This document shows, piece by piece, positions 10,153 through 23,219 of a stretch of 64,000 nt of DNA (positions are counted from its first letter, which is position 1; each line of letters opens with the position of its first letter). The notes below the pieces were generated by a model, which saw nothing but the letters and a program-made list of their open reading frames with translations, had not been told where the DNA came from and ran no database searches. Both the position numbers and the translations under genes were made by a program. Source of the stretch: Balanoglossus misakiensis (taxonomy: Eukaryota; Hemichordata). Location: NCBI GenBank assembly GCA_040954595.2, contig CM082591.2, forward strand, positions 5,580,001 through 5,644,000, read 5' to 3'.

Positions 10153-13100
10153 TTATTTAGTGGCTGTCTTGTTGAAATAAGCTGACCAGGAGGCATTCTT
10201 CTTGATGTTAATTTTATCTCTCTGTGAACGAAAATCACACAGGTATAATAAGATTATGAAAGTGCACAGGTTCAGTTTTCTTCCGAAGCACAAGGAAAAC
10301 GCATCACAACAAAAAAACATACAACGGTTTCCACATAGAAACCCTACAAATCTGTCACTTGTTTTTTCTCCATTGGGACGTGACAAATCTTCACAGAGAC
10401 ATGGACCATTCAAATATTGTTCTTTTTCCGGGGGAGGGAGGGAGGGAATAAACTTACTTGAATTAATTATGAGTGACTCTGCACAATATATACATTATTA
10501 AACTTGCTTAGTTAATAAATTAGGGTGGCAACTGGGTAACTGTCCACCCTAATTTTTCAAGAAAATCACAATTACATAGTGGTTTATAAAGGGACAAAGT
10601 CTCTCTCTCGTTGCCCTTTTTCCGTTAATTATGTTTGATTCAAGACACCATCCATGTTATTCTACATATGGATATATAGTGAATCAACGTTCGGCCACAC
10701 ACAACTTCCATCCAACTTGTAGGCACAAGAGTGAAAAACTCGCCAAAATGAATAATCAGTCTCTACAATTTATTCATTTTAGGAGAGTTTTTACTCTCAT
10801 ATCCTACAAACGGGATGGAAATTGTGTGTGGTTGAACATTGATTCACTATATATCCACATGTACATTAACATAAATGGTGTCTTGTATCAAACATTATTA
10901 ATGGGAAAAGGGCAGCGAGAGAGAGACTTTGTCCCTTTAAACATTTACCACAAAATGCAAATCAGTGGAAAAAATTATACATGTACCAGAAATATTACTA
11001 ACCTCTTTTGGACTGAAATGTAGTATCGTCATAATCGCATTCAACATTCTCAGTTTTCCCGTGTAATCATCACTCATCATATAGTTGTAAATAACATTCT
11101 TCAAATATTCTAAATTTGCACTCTCTCGAGACCTGAAAGTGAATAAAATGACAGTGTATATATAAAACCAGAACACAAAAGGGATTTGTGTGACGTGTTG
11201 AATTATATTCAGATTCACATTCAGATTCAGAATCTACTTAGCCTGGTCTCCGTACCCAGTGTGTTTTAGATAGACTCACACACAAGGGTCTGACCACAGG
11301 GTCAATTATCTTCCATTTTTAACATCTGCATGTCAATAGAACTCAAAATGCGATGTCACGGCAACGAGGTCACCACATGTTCTTGACTCTGACATCGTTC
11401 AAGTCAATCACCTTAATCACCTTACACGACACACTACTGATTGGCCGGAGCAATGACCAAGACGTTGCTTATAGTTGGAATATAATTAGCATTAATTAAC
11501 TACATCTGTTCCATGGTAACGACATTCTTGTATTAGATCAAATTTCTTTTTTTATCTTACTGGCTTCGTTCAAGTCTGTTCACTTCATCTCCTAATTTTT
11601 CAAGTTCTTCATGGAACTTCTGCTCAGACGTGACGCACTTGTCTTGGAGTTGTCTCAGGGCTGTTTCCAGCTGGTGTTTCTGTTTTCGTAGGGTGTTTAT
11701 TTCCACATCTTTTCTTGCTTGGACATCGATGTGATGTAGAATTGCAGTGTCGCCGCCTTGTGTCTGTCATGATGGATGGAAAGTGGTTTATTCTTTGGAG
11801 TTACATACAAGCAAAATAAATGAATGATTAAATGAGTGACTGAGTGAGTGAGCCTCGTAAACCGAAACAAAAGTGAAAAAAAAAACAATGTCAAAAATAC
11901 AAATTTTTTGAACATTGTGAGAATCACGCAAGAACTATGACATCATTCTTCTACACTACGGCGACCAATGATATATAAAAAATTGCAAAATAAAAAAATT
12001 TCCCTGCCTACCTACCCTATTTTTGAAAACCATGTAATCGGAACAGCACATATTTTTTTATTTCGCCTAAACAATATACAATGAAATATTTTCTTACTGC
12101 GTTAAGATGTGTTTGTGAAAGCAACTCTGTGATGCTGGGTTCACTTTCTGAAGGATGGATGTCGTCGGCTGACCCACTACTGGTATGTGTTAAATCCGGA
12201 GCTGAATGTCTGGAACCCAATTGGTAATCCCTGTCAAATCAACATATCATAAACATATTTCTGGCAAACGGCTAGTATCTCATTAGCATATTTTGGGCAA
12301 ATGCTTAAACTTATCGTCAGCATATTATAGGCAAATGGCCCAACATAACATTAGCATATTCTTGGCAAATAGGCAAACATCTCATTCACAATTTCGGACA
12401 AATGCTTAACCCTTTCACCCCTATTTTCCTGTGTAAAGGTCCAGCCTGGCTTTCGAAAAGAATAGGGTTGGATCAAACCATGATGGTGAAAGGGATAAAC
12501 ATATCATTAGCATGTTATTGGAAAATGGCCAAACATATCGTTAGCAGATTTTTCGGCAAATGGCCAAACATATCATAGCAACTATCACAACAATTAACCT
12601 TTTAATGGCTGGTGACACTCTTCCAGTGTGAATGATGGCAAATAGTTTGTTATTAAAGGTACACAGTCACATCCAATTTACATATGCCCATATATGGCTG
12701 AAATGGCGTATTTGAGCATTTTAAAGAACATTTGGTGCCACCCGCTGAAAATCTGTGATTGGCTAGATTTCAATTTGCCATGTTAACTATATCTAATTTT
12801 CCATAGGTGACTGTATACCTTTAATGGAACAAGGCCATCATTGGAGATTTAGCCACAGTTAAGCCAAGCTAAAAAAAACATGGACTTTTAACCATACATG
12901 GACATAATGTAAATTAAAAGTGATTTTGTTTCTTTTAGATGTTTTTCTTTGTATATTTCTTACCCTCCGTAAGCACCGTATGTTTGTTGTAGTTTCTGTT
13001 TCATAACTTCAATTTCCCGGTCTTTTTCTTCAATCAATGCCAATGTCCTGTCTCTTTGTCTGTGTACCTGTTCTTCTAACTCTCCAACTTTGTGCTTTAA

Positions 13101-16100
13101 ACAAAAGTATAAAATATTTCAGTGGCCAAGTTAGCCACAACTTCTCATCAATATTAAAGGGACAAAGTCTCTCTCTTGCTGCCTTTTTTCATGAATTATG
13201 TTTGATACAAGACACTGTTAATGTTATTCTAAATGTGGATATATAGTGAATCAACGTTCGACCACACGCCACTTCCATCCCGTTTGTATGATTTGAGAGT
13301 AAAAACTCGCCCAAAATGAAGTAAAACACAATACCTTATATTCGGCTTCTGCAATGGCTAATTCTTCTCTGTGATGTTCTTCTAAACCTTTCCTTTCGGA
13401 AACCATATTGCCAATCTGTAATTAGCACTAAGTATATAGTGGTCACCTCTAAATAGTGGCCACTTTGTTACAGTGCTGTCCCTGTGCGATTCACATGTGC
13501 GTTAATTATATAAAGGCCACCTGTCTATAAAGACCAGTTTATTAAAGTCCCTTGACTGGCTTACTACAGACAGGTTCGACTGTATTTACCATATCTTGGG
13601 AGCTACAATACGAGATCTGCATTGGTATGTACAGTCAAACCTCTGTTAGTGGCCACCCCTATATACTGGTCACCTCTATATAGTGGCCATTTTGTTACAG
13701 TCCCTGTGTGATTCACATGTGTGTTAATTATATAAAGGCCACCTGTCTATAAAGGCCAGTATAGGAAAGTCCCTTGATTGGCCACTTGGCCACTATAGAC
13801 AGGTTCGACTGTATATTGCAGACAGCGATATTTTTTACAGTGATAGAAAAGCATAAATTTGCATTTTACCGTCTCTTCATGTTGTCTGTCTTGATCATCC
13901 AGATGTTGTCTGAGTGTCGAGACTCTGTCCCTCAACTCTGTCACTTGGCTTTTCAACGACTCCATCTCCTTGCTGCTTGTGTTGTCCTGTTAAATGTAAG
14001 TAGGGAACAGAGTGAGCTGGATGGCAAAATACAACAGATACAATAACTGCACCACATCTGTTTATATGATGGTTGTCTTATGCACATCTGGTCATTAAAG
14101 CCTCTAGAGCTGCCACTATTTGCATTATTTTCATGATTTTATTTTCCAACTTAAATTAGTCCATCTAAATAAGCTTACTGATAGGTATACATGAACACCT
14201 TATCGATGCCTGATTGTGACTGCATGTTGCAATTTGAACATGGTATGCAGTAAACAGGTGTCGCACCGATTAATCAGCCTCCATACAAACAGTACATAGC
14301 TTTCGTGGTATGCGTTGCCAAGAGATGACAAACTGATGCAAATGCAAGTAATATGGCTTAATGGTGAGGATTTTAGAGGATAGGGAATAGATTTGAAGTA
14401 TTTTTCTATGGAAAAAACTATGCGAAACTTGGCAGCTATAGGGGCTATAATTTCACATAAAACTCTTACATATACAGGTTTAGTCGAGGTTTGCATATTT
14501 TCAAACTTTTTAGGGATGCTAGGAATCTCATTACATGCAGCTGGGTCTGATTTTACTCACCTTAGCATTTTTACTTTTCAAGACGTTCTGTGCTCTAAGT
14601 TTGTATCGTTCAAACTCGTCTTTGAGTTGTTTCAATTCTTGTTGACATGCTCTGTGTGCTGGGTCACTCTCCAAACTTGTACAGTCGTCAACATTACACA
14701 CTTCTATGAATGCAAAATCATAAAATATGTCAGGTTATTTTCTGTCCAATTTCAGAAAATTCACAGGTTAGAATTTTTGCTGCCTCCTACAGTATATTTT
14801 TTGTAAAAATATTACAGACTGAAAATTGAACAGACTTTTAGTTCACGTCTGGGGGTTATTGACTCAGAGTTCAACATTCCAAGACATGGTAGTCTTTCTA
14901 GTCGTTTTCAAGACAGACAAAGTGATGTTAAAAATTTTCACATTTAACAATATTTTATGATAGCAGGAGTGGTAAATACATTTTTCTCAAATTTCTAGGT
15001 GCAAATTTCTCTTTTTCAGAACAAGAATTTTTTTCTAATTCCAGTTCTTTCCAGTAATATGCCTCCGAACTTGATAAAGACCTCCTACCTTAATCTAGTC
15101 ACTGACAAAATAAACACACGCGTACTACTGTTGGTTGTCAAAAACCTGATCTCATAAATACCCCCTAACTTACCATCTATGTCAACAGGTTTCTCTGCCC
15201 TCTGATTGGCTAGTTTCAGCAGACCCTTCATCTTGGTGATTTTTTCCAGCAGAGTATTGACGTCTAAGTTGGAGTCTTCGCCGTCTGAGATGTCTGGTAC
15301 GGGTGTCTTATTGGCAACCCTGGCCAGTGCCGTGTTCTCTAGATCAAGCTGAGTTACTCTCTCTTTCAAGCGCCTGGAAAATAATCACAATTCAAGAACA
15401 GATTTAGTTATCGCTGAGAATTTGTATGAGTTAAGGGAAGGCAAATATATCTATAGAATACATACTCTTTCACTATTGGCAATGTGACTGCCACAATCCG
15501 ATCTGAAACAATGATGTCATAGATATCTTGCCATGTTTACAGAGAGCATATACTGTAAAACACTTTATTTTCACGAGTTGAAATTTTCGCGATATCGAGA
15601 GAGGCCACTGTTTTGCAAGTATTAATTTTCGCGTTCTCTTATTTCATTCACTGAATCGTTCTCTTCAAACAAAAAATTTAGGCGACTTTTTATTTTCACG
15701 CAATTTTGGCTCTCGCGTATTTCGCGAAAATTTATTGCTCGCGAAAATAAAGTGTTTTACAGTACATGTAAGATACATAGCAACCGTTTTACCGTATTAT
15801 GAACCAGCACTTACTGTATGGCTAACTGATCTTGATAGCGCAGTCTTTCATAATTTCCCACCACTTCCGATAACTCCGATAATTTCTCTTCCAATCCCGA
15901 CACTCGTCGTTCATCGGACTCCGCAACTTGTCTCAGTTTCTCTTCAGCTTCGACAGCTTTGCGTTGTTCTGACTGAACTTGTATTCTATGCTGGGCCTGT
16001 GATGCATGATGTAGTTAACCGATTAGTAGCTGGATGTTGACCGCTATAGGTCTCTTACACGTCACACCCATGGAGTAGACCAGTTGTTTGCCGAACGTGC

Positions 16101-19100
16101 TAGACATCATATATATTCATAGAAACTTGCACACACAAATATCAGTTTTTTTGTTAACCCCTTGACTACCTTAATTGCCAGGGAAAAATGGCTTTTTAAC
16201 AATTAGTTATATACCCAGAGTGTCGTAAATAAATGTCATAAACTTTCTTGAATCTATGGTTTCTCTTGTATATAGGTAACCCTAGTCAAGGGGTTGAGGG
16301 TGATATCGTGGTAAAGGCTATTGGGGTCCACAGACATTTCACTAATGTTCCCCTTTATATATGCATTATCAATCCATTTACTGTAAATGTATAGGTACCA
16401 GAAATGTTACTGGGCTCGCAAGATCATTTACCAGTGTTCCTTAACCTAAACAACTAAAACACTAAACACACACATCAAAAGACATTCATACAGATACACA
16501 CACTGTTGTCACACACACACGCACATATATATACCCACACACACTTACTTTCATTTCAGCCATTTCTCTCTGTAATTCCAGCAGTAATGGGGGTGGTCTC
16601 GAAGCCAGGTCTTCTGATGCTTTCAGTCGTCTTCTAACAGCTTCCAACTCATCACTCATAGTTGTAATGCGTCTTTCATACTCTTCAGTTCTATAATAAC
16701 GAACATCGGTGAACCCCTCAAATCATAATCATCATAATCATAGCAAAAAGTTACAGTTGATGAAATGTTAATGTCAGAACTCCATAGAGTACAGCAGTAG
16801 GTGTATAATCATTAACCCTAATGCTACTGGGTGTCATACGAGTTCAGAGTGTCAAGTCCCTTAAAATACGTATCTGCCATTTTTTCTTCTGAAACGTATT
16901 TTGACTGTCTTGGCATGGCTCCCATACGTACTTAGACACACTTAGCAGACTGAACCCCCCAGATAATGTACCAAATCGTACTGGTTTGCACTGGTTTTGT
17001 TTGAGGGTCTTGTATAGGCCCTACTGAGTAACACACACTTGGCAGCCTAACAGGCCTGGGAGCCCGGATTCTAGGAACCCTGGACGTCAAACCAGTTTTA
17101 ACTGACTTGGCAGTGTTAGGGTTAAAGTTATTAGAAGATAACAAAGAAAAGTCACATATTTGATATCATTTCTGCACATCCATTTTACTTACTTGTTTGG
17201 GACAGATTTCTGTCTGTGGAGGGCGTCTTGTAGCTCCTCTACCTACAACAAAAAGTTTTATTAGTTTCATTCCTCTTTTCTAATGTAGAGAAAGAAAGCT
17301 CTTGACAAGTCAGCATGTCATTCACACAATAACACTTTCAGAATAGACATTTATCAAACATACAAGTACGTGTATACATTTAAATAACTTTTATATCACA
17401 AAAGAATCAATTTGCAGAACATTTGGATTGACACACAAAAATATGCACATGCGCATAAGACAATCATCAGCCTTCAAGTTAACCAGAAAATAGTCCTAAA
17501 TGTAACTCAGATATCTCCAGACATGACAATTATTTTCCTACATCACAAGCATCAATACCTCAGTAGAGTTTCATAATCGGTCAAAATAATGTATACAGTG
17601 AGAGCGCCCTCACAGTACCTTCAGTTCCAATTTGTCTTTTTCTGTCCGCTCGCTCGTCACCAATTGTTGCAATTCATGCAGAATCATGGCGTGGCTGGTG
17701 TGCTCCTGTTCCAAGTCCAGCTGCTGGGCTCTTAATTTGGATTTCGCCTAAAACAATACAACAAAAAGAGATGATGTCATTAATTACGATACTAATCCGC
17801 GCAGCAGCTGTAATTTTCTCTTTCAAAGTAGGAAACTGTAATCCAGGTTTATTTCAGTTTCGTCACCAGCTGTATGAGTTCATTCACTCTTTCAATGTAG
17901 CTGTTAGTTTAGATGAATCTACGATTCCCGTAATATGGTTATTTTATCAGAATATTTTCTTCGGCTATCAACTGTGGTTTCTTGTTCTACTCTGTAAAAC
18001 ATAAAGAATTGGCTTTTCAACACAGTAGTAATCAGCAATATCACATGTCAGCTCAATAAATTAAAGCTCCATTAGCTTTAACTTTTTGCTATGATTTCAG
18101 TATTTTTGTTTTGTGAATCTACTGTAGTTTCTTGTTCAAATCCCTGAAGTATGCATGATGAAAAACCCATATATGTAGATAGCCAGAATTCTTATTGTGC
18201 AAAATTTGTATTCTAGTCCGGACTAGAATTCATTTGTCAACAATAACAATAACACTAGCAGCCAGATATCGTTCCGTGGTCAGTGAAGGACATCGACAAC
18301 AAATTGTTCACTTGTACCGACTTTACCAACATCGTCAGTGAGATGACTTTGCGATACGAAACCAGCTGTAACTTGCAAGCACTAGCTTTGAGAATGCATC
18401 ACAATAAGGTTGAATGCAGACCAGATCCTAAATTTTGAACAGATTATTTTACGACAACACCAAATCAGAGATAGGAGCAACAGATAGAATCTTTTACCTC
18501 TGAGAGTTGTTCCTGTAATCTTACAAGTTGGTCTTCGTATGTTTGTCTTTCTTCTGTATGATGTTTATTGGAATCTTCTTGTTCTTGCTACAAAATAAAC
18601 AAAAATCAGTTTTGACAACTGAATATCGGGATATGTACAGGTCAAATATTAAACGGGTGCAGCACCCGTTTATTCAACTGTGAAAGTACACAACTATCCT
18701 GGTATGTGCACATGATTATTCAAACCTCCACTAATTTGCTCAATAAGTGACACTTTAACCCTAACGCTGCCAAGTAGGTTGAAACTGGTTTGATTTCCAG
18801 GGTGCCTAGAATCCTGGCACCCAGGCCTGTCAGACTACCAAGTGTGTGTTACTCAGTAGGGCCTATACAAGACCCTTAAACCAAACCAGTGCAAACCAGT
18901 ACGATTTGGTACATTTTACAGGGGGTTCAGACTGCCAAGTGTGTCTAAGTACGTATGAGAGCCATGCCAAGACAATCAAATACATTTCAGAAGAAAAAGT
19001 GGCAAATACGTATTTTAAGGTACTTGACACTCTAAGCAGGTATGACACCAAGTAGAATTAGGGTTAAATTTTCAAATCGAAAAGAATAAGACGAAAAAAT

Positions 19101-21127
19101 TCACTTACCAATATTTTCTTTTTGTCCGCCTGGAAGCTCTGTTCCATTCTTGTTTTCTCGGCTGTGACAGTTGCCAGGGCATTGGTTAGTGTTGCTAGCT
19201 GACTTTTCAACTGTAATATGGTAGTTTCATCCGCATTACTGTTGCTACCCTGCAAATGTAAATATAATGGGCCGTGAATGAACATTTTCCCTGTACATCA
19301 CAAATGTACAAGCTACTTTAAAATTGGAATTTTTCGCAAACGATAAATTTTTTGCAAAGTACGCAAGAGCCAAAAAAAACCCACAAAAATAAAAAAATCA
19401 CGTTAAATATTTTTTTCAGAGATAACAATGCAGTTGAATGCGATACAAACCTGGGCATTGACACTCAAAGGGTCATCGAACTTTTCTCCTTGATCTGCTG
19501 TTTCCCTTTTTTCACTGTCTCCATCTTCACTCTGTCTTTCTTCATCATCTTTGGACTGCTGTGCCGGTGGCTGACTCAGTATTTGTAAACTTGCTTCCAA
19601 GGCCTCTTTTTCTTTCACCAGACTTTTATATGCACCGATAACGTCTGATGAGTAATAACCAAAGAGGTCATTCAAATATACAATAAGTTAAAATGATGCA
19701 AGCAAAATATACACAAATACGTTACGTACAGTAAAAACCTGTCTAAACCAAACCCTGTGTCATCTGGAAACCTGTCTATATTGAACACCTTTCATGCTAA
19801 CCTTTGCTGCATGGTTGATGCAACACAAGGACAGAGAAAACTTAAATATATGGTAGAGACCGATTCTTTATTTTTGCAAGTTTTTTCACTCTCATGTCTA
19901 CAGGTGGGATGGAAGGTGTGCGTGGTCGAACGTTGATTCGCTGTATATCCACATGTACATTAACATATTGTCTTGTATCAAACATAATTAATGGAAAAAG
20001 GCAGCGAGAGAGAGACTTTGTCCCTTTAATATGAATTATATTGTTCCTTTAATATGACTTATATCTGAAACTCTACAGTCGAAATACCAGTAGATCAATG
20101 ACAGAAACAGCCAGAGCCAGCTAGCCAGTGTGAGCACAATAATATTTATGACAAGCAAATTCTCTCTCTTTCTTACCCCAGTACAAATGTAGATTGTGCC
20201 CTACACATAATTTAGAACTGCATATGCCTGTACACATGCCAACAACACAAAACTTTTCCACCTGTTTATCTACTCTTACCTCGCAATCTCTTTTCGTATC
20301 GTGACACTTGGTCTTTTTGTTTTTCTATAGTTTCCAGCAGATCTTTCCGCGTTGCTCGGTCCATGCTTGCAGAGATGTACTCCCTTGTCTCGTCTTGTTT
20401 ACTATTTCCTATCACCAACAAATCTTTATACAATCACTGGGGAGGAAGACAATGATGGCATATCAATAAATTTGATCATTACTGGAATTGTAATCAATCA
20501 ATCTTTATCAGGGATTTTGTTAAGGGGGGGGGGGGGGGTACCCAGGTATTAGAACCAGAACTGTTCCCATAACTTGAAGTTGAAAATGGGCGTTTTTGTG
20601 TAATCGTTGTCATTTGTGTCTATCAAGTACATCCAATTATGGTTAGGATATGGAAACGACCTTTGGCCGATCAGATTTGCAGAGACATGTAACATACAAT
20701 CAAATGTTGGCTTTCGAAAACAGGAAGTGATCAGTGACATTGACAACCACAGACAATGGGTGTGAGTTTGTAAGTAAACTGGCACGATCACACCCACAGG
20801 GCTCGAAATTCTTAAAGTATGGGAATGTAAGTTCAAATATAACGGTATGGGATACAAAATATGTGATAAATATGTGATAATGCGTTGCATATCGACGTGG
20901 CACCGGTACAGTGTTTTCGTATGATGTCACAGGTGGACAGTGGGATGGGCGGCGCTAGCTGATCGATTCGCCGAAGAAAAATCTCAGTAAATATATGTTT
21001 CTCGAGCTCCATGAAACTATGAATCTCACAAGACTATTTGATCACCTAACACTTGAAGTGCTACGAAATAATCACAATGAATCGAGAGTAAAGTAGGAAC
21101 TCACCGTACTGACATGTAGGTCGCCAT
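10153..21127 (-). CDS. GCC1: GCC1 golgin (GRIP and coiled-coil domain protein 1)
   Basis: Coding exons in order: 21105-21127, 20280-20401, 19451-19644, 19109-19249, 18498-18587, 17619-17747, 17193-17242, 16549-16690, 15815-15996, 15174-15373, 14561-14700, 13870-13986, 13335-13415, 12964-13094, 12098-12230, 11561-11763, 11003-11132, 10153-10221. All introns are GT-AG, every phase matches, and the sum is 2277 nt (758 residues; human about 775). Diagnostic GCC1 blocks: KDLLETIEKQ, AYKSLVKEKEALEAS, LKSQLATLTNALATVT, DQLAIQRLKERVTQLDLEN, QQELKQLKDEFERYK. The C-terminal GRIP domain contains NLEYLKNVIYNYM, with the conserved Tyr near residue 702, and ends in the short last exon. By family knowledge it is a trans-Golgi coiled-coil tether that binds ARL1-GTP through GRIP. 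Exon 1 (23 nt) is the least certain; translation could instead start at the ATG at 20364. Introns are full of MITEs, exons have none. Confidence 0.95.
10586..10940 (+). mobile_element. Palindromic ~350-bp TTAA element, copy 2
   Basis: Same ends and arms as the copy at 8571-8920, same orientation. It lies in the last intron of GCC1. The ORF crossing it (10631-11023) is a by-product. Confidence 0.9.
12244..12574. repeat. ~40-bp AT-rich minisatellite in a GCC1 intron
   Basis: Degenerate units built on AACATATCATTAGCATATTT plus GGCAAATGGCC, repeated about six times. The array is interrupted at 12406-12499 by a 93-bp MITE. Confidence 0.7.
12406..12499 (-). mobile_element. ~93-bp TTAA MITE, copy b
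   Basis: Starts TTAACCCTTTCACCCC and ends ATGGTGAAAGGGATAA. Interior inverted relative to copy a. Inserted inside the minisatellite. Confidence 0.85.
12653..12834 (+). mobile_element. ~185-bp TTAA MITE, copy 2
   Basis: TTAAAGGTACACAGTCACAT at the left and GTGACTGTATACCTTTAA at the right form terminal inverted repeats flanked by TTAA. Interior matches 2939-3118. Lies in a GCC1 intron. Confidence 0.85.
13154..13321 (-). mobile_element. Palindromic TTAA element, left half only, copy 3
   Basis: Intact outer TTAAAGGGACAAAGTCTCTC end and full left arm. It stops at the central CCCAAAATGAA, where the loop would begin. GCC1 intron, 14 nt downstream (in gene direction) of an exon. Confidence 0.85.
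13429..13585. mobile_element. Truncated TACAGTCRAACCT element
   Basis: Closely matches the interior and right end of the neighbouring element at 13630-13815 (GTGGTCACCTCTA..., then ACAGGTTCGACTGTA) but lacks the left end. Confidence 0.7.
13630..13815. mobile_element. MITE with TACAGTCRAACCT terminal inverted repeats
   Basis: The left end TACAGTCAAACCTCTG is matched inverted by AGACAGGTTCGACTGTA. The interior is rich in GGCCACCT and TATAAAGGCC. The ends resemble pogo/Tigger-type elements; that assignment is tentative. With 13429-13585 it forms a local tandem pair. Confidence 0.7.
14095..14450 (+). mobile_element. ~355-bp TTAA MITE, copy 1
   Basis: Starts TTAAAGCCTCTAGAGCTGCC and ends TTGGCAGCTATAGGGGCT, an inverted pair. 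About 350 bp are shared with 29391-29744. Lies in a GCC1 intron. ORFs crossing it are by-products. Confidence 0.85.
15551..15764. mobile_element. MITE with TACTGTAAAACACTTTATTT terminal inverted repeats
   Basis: 214 bp. The left end TACTGTAAAACACTTTATTT is matched inverted at 15741-15764. The interior repeats the motif ATTTTCGCG. Decayed relatives lie at 7822-7915, 19322-19430, 26313-26450 and 34930-35100. TA-flanked; family not resolved. Confidence 0.85.
16154..16297. mobile_element. ~144-bp TTAA MITE
   Basis: TTAACCCCTTGACTACC at the left and AACCCTAGTCAAGGGGTTGA at the right are inverted repeats. Single copy here. The CCC-type end resembles the 93-bp and 310-bp families. Confidence 0.75.
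16812..17125 (-). mobile_element. ~310-bp TTAA MITE, copy 1
   Basis: TTAACCCTAATGCTACTGGG at one end and GGCAGTGTTAGGGTTAA at the other. It is the inverted counterpart of 18755-19067, with the shared interior GTGTGTTACTCAGTAGGGCC. Confidence 0.85.
18061..18260. mobile_element. Partial TTAA MITE related to 26584-26941
   Basis: TTAAAGCTCCATTAGCTTTA followed by ACTTTTTGCT and a TCTAGTCCGGACTAGA palindrome before CATTTGTCAACAA. The same ordered blocks occur in 26584-26760. No right end seen. Confidence 0.5.
18755..19067 (+). mobile_element. ~310-bp TTAA MITE, copy 2
   Basis: TTAACCCTAACGCTGCCAAG at the left and AGAATTAGGGTTAA at the right. Well matched to 30071-30376. GCC1 intron. Confidence 0.85.
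19851..20029 (-). mobile_element. Palindromic TTAA element, right half only, copy 4
   Basis: Starts at the loop motif (TGGTAGAGACCGATT) and continues through the complete right arm to GAGACTTTGTCCCTTTAA. Left arm absent. GCC1 intron 2. Confidence 0.85.
20524..20538. repeat. Poly(G) run
   Basis: About 15 consecutive G in a GCC1 intron; potential quadruplex or assembly weak point. Confidence 0.8.
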
Positions 21128-21769
21128 TACTATCCGATCCAAGGCTGAACCATTTAATTCATAGGTAAATCATTGGGGATACCGTTCCAACGTCTATTTT
21201 TAATAAACCCGGTGTTGAATAAATGATAAAAAGAATTTTTTACTTTTTAGATATATCATTTTCGACCAAAATTAACTTAACTCGGTTAAATTAATAGTTT
21301 CATGACGTCTGAGCTTTTGTTGTTATTGATTGATACCTCCCATCCCCATTTTGAAAAGTGGTACGATCGAGGGATTCCGTTTTGAAAAGACTGTCTAGGT
21401 TACCAAACAAAATGAGCTAGCTTGAGTTGCCTTGTTTTACGTACTTGTACTTGTTAAATAAAGACCTATTTTTTATCATTTTACTGTGTTTGTTTGCGTA
21501 ATAATTTCACAAAATGACAAAAAAGGTAACACTTTATACTTCATTAATTGATACAGTTCGTGATTTTTTGTTAAAACTATAACCATAGTGAGAAATTTTA
21601 TCAGTCTAGGTTGTGATGAAACTATGATGACGTTGAATGTTGTGGCAAAGCTAAACTACAAAATGTGTAGTGGTGCTACTGCTACCGGTGTGTAGAAATT
21701 AACAACACGTCGTCGTTGCCTGTGTGAAACCTAACATTGGTGGTTTTCGACATGATATAGAATTTCCAG
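21128..21769. promoter_or_regulatory. Putative bidirectional promoter and SLC45 5' UTR exon
   Basis: GCC1 starts leftward from 21127. Rightward, a sequence ending TTTCCAG|GTAAGA (exon end 21769) looks like a non-coding first exon whose intron would end at the TTACATTTCAG acceptor at 24931, just before the SLC45 start codon. The distance between the two presumed first exons is about 0.5 kb. Inferred from splice signals and gene orientation; no TATA box stands out. Confidence 0.4.
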
Positions 21770-23219
21770 GTAAGACACCTCAGCTACCAGCAGTCATTAT
21801 ATACAGTCTCAGAGTGTTGTCAATGATTGTGTCTGTCTGTCAACTTTGGAAAGTTAAACTTTGGTTGTTGTAGCTAGCTTGGCTAAGGAAGTACTGACTT
21901 GACACATCACCAACTTGACGTGGACGTGGTTCTTCTGTCATGAGTTAGTAGCACGGTTTTCACTCACGAGTAAAGCACAGCCGCTGAAATTGAGGTCAGT
22001 TTTTCGACTACGCCCAACAGTTTAGTTTACGGTGGAGACGTACCATAGAACATCCTGTGCAGTGACAGTTGTCCGGTTCCGCGTCGAATTGTAAACTGTA
22101 AAAAAAGTGTACAGCGTTCCTAGGTAGATGAACTGCATTGCAGGATACCCATAGTGAAGCCTGAAGGATGTTGTTATTTGTCAAAAAAATATAAACCAAT
22201 ATTTTGACCCGGTTGTTTAATTTGCCTTCTGTGTTTTCTGATGTGCAAATATGTGACCATCATAATACTCATTACCACATTTATCTATTTATTTTAATGG
22301 CGGAATTGTGGGCTCTGTATCATAATTTTTTTTTATTTAATTCAGCACAAGAAATGATAGTTCAATTCTAATTAGTGTACTGGCAGTTTCCCGGTAAATT
22401 ATATAGTCATTATATGACAGCGTGTTTAATTTTTTAAGTATCCGTAGATTGTTAATGTTTATTTCCTGTTCCTGCTAAAGTGATTTGACTTAATACTGCA
22501 ACAATCAATCAATCGGAGATTTTAAAAGTGCCAGTATCCGCAGCGATGAAGTGTTTAATTCCACTAGACTAAAAAGTGCTTAGGTCAGTTACTAAAGGCT
22601 TACTTAAAAAGGTGTGTCGCTATTGTCAAGTTTTATGATAAAATCAGAACATTACAGATTAATGTGAGATTTTCCTCAGGGCAGTGGTTTTGAAAGTGGC
22701 TTCTCAAGGGCCTTTAAGTGGGAGTGGCCTTTGTACAATGTTTAGTTGTGTATATGTATTGTCATTGAAGTTGAACAGAGCTAATTTCAGTGCTATGAGG
22801 CTTGTGAGGCTTAGATATTCCCAAATCCACTAAATTTAAATATATTTCCATGAATTGGCATGCGAACATGTGCAGATGATGTGTTTTGCCGGTACTTACG
22901 TTCCCTGTACATGTACATGGTGTGTATTGCTGACCTCTCCATTGTACTACAGATTGTATTGTCTGCAATCAAGTGAAAGTCCCCTATTCATGTGTCTCTG
23001 TTCACAGTCTGTTTTTATTAAGGGTGGTACCCAAGTTAGTTTTACCACATTTTCCCAGTCTTTTTACTGAGGTTCCTCTTAGTATTAAATTAGTCATGAT
23101 GCATAGCACTAGCAGAAGTGTAACTGTCAGTGTTAGTGGTGTTCCCAAACCAATCTTCGCCAACTTTAAAAAAAAAAAAACAGTTTCATGGGTACCATGT
23201 CCAGAACCGTGACCACTTT

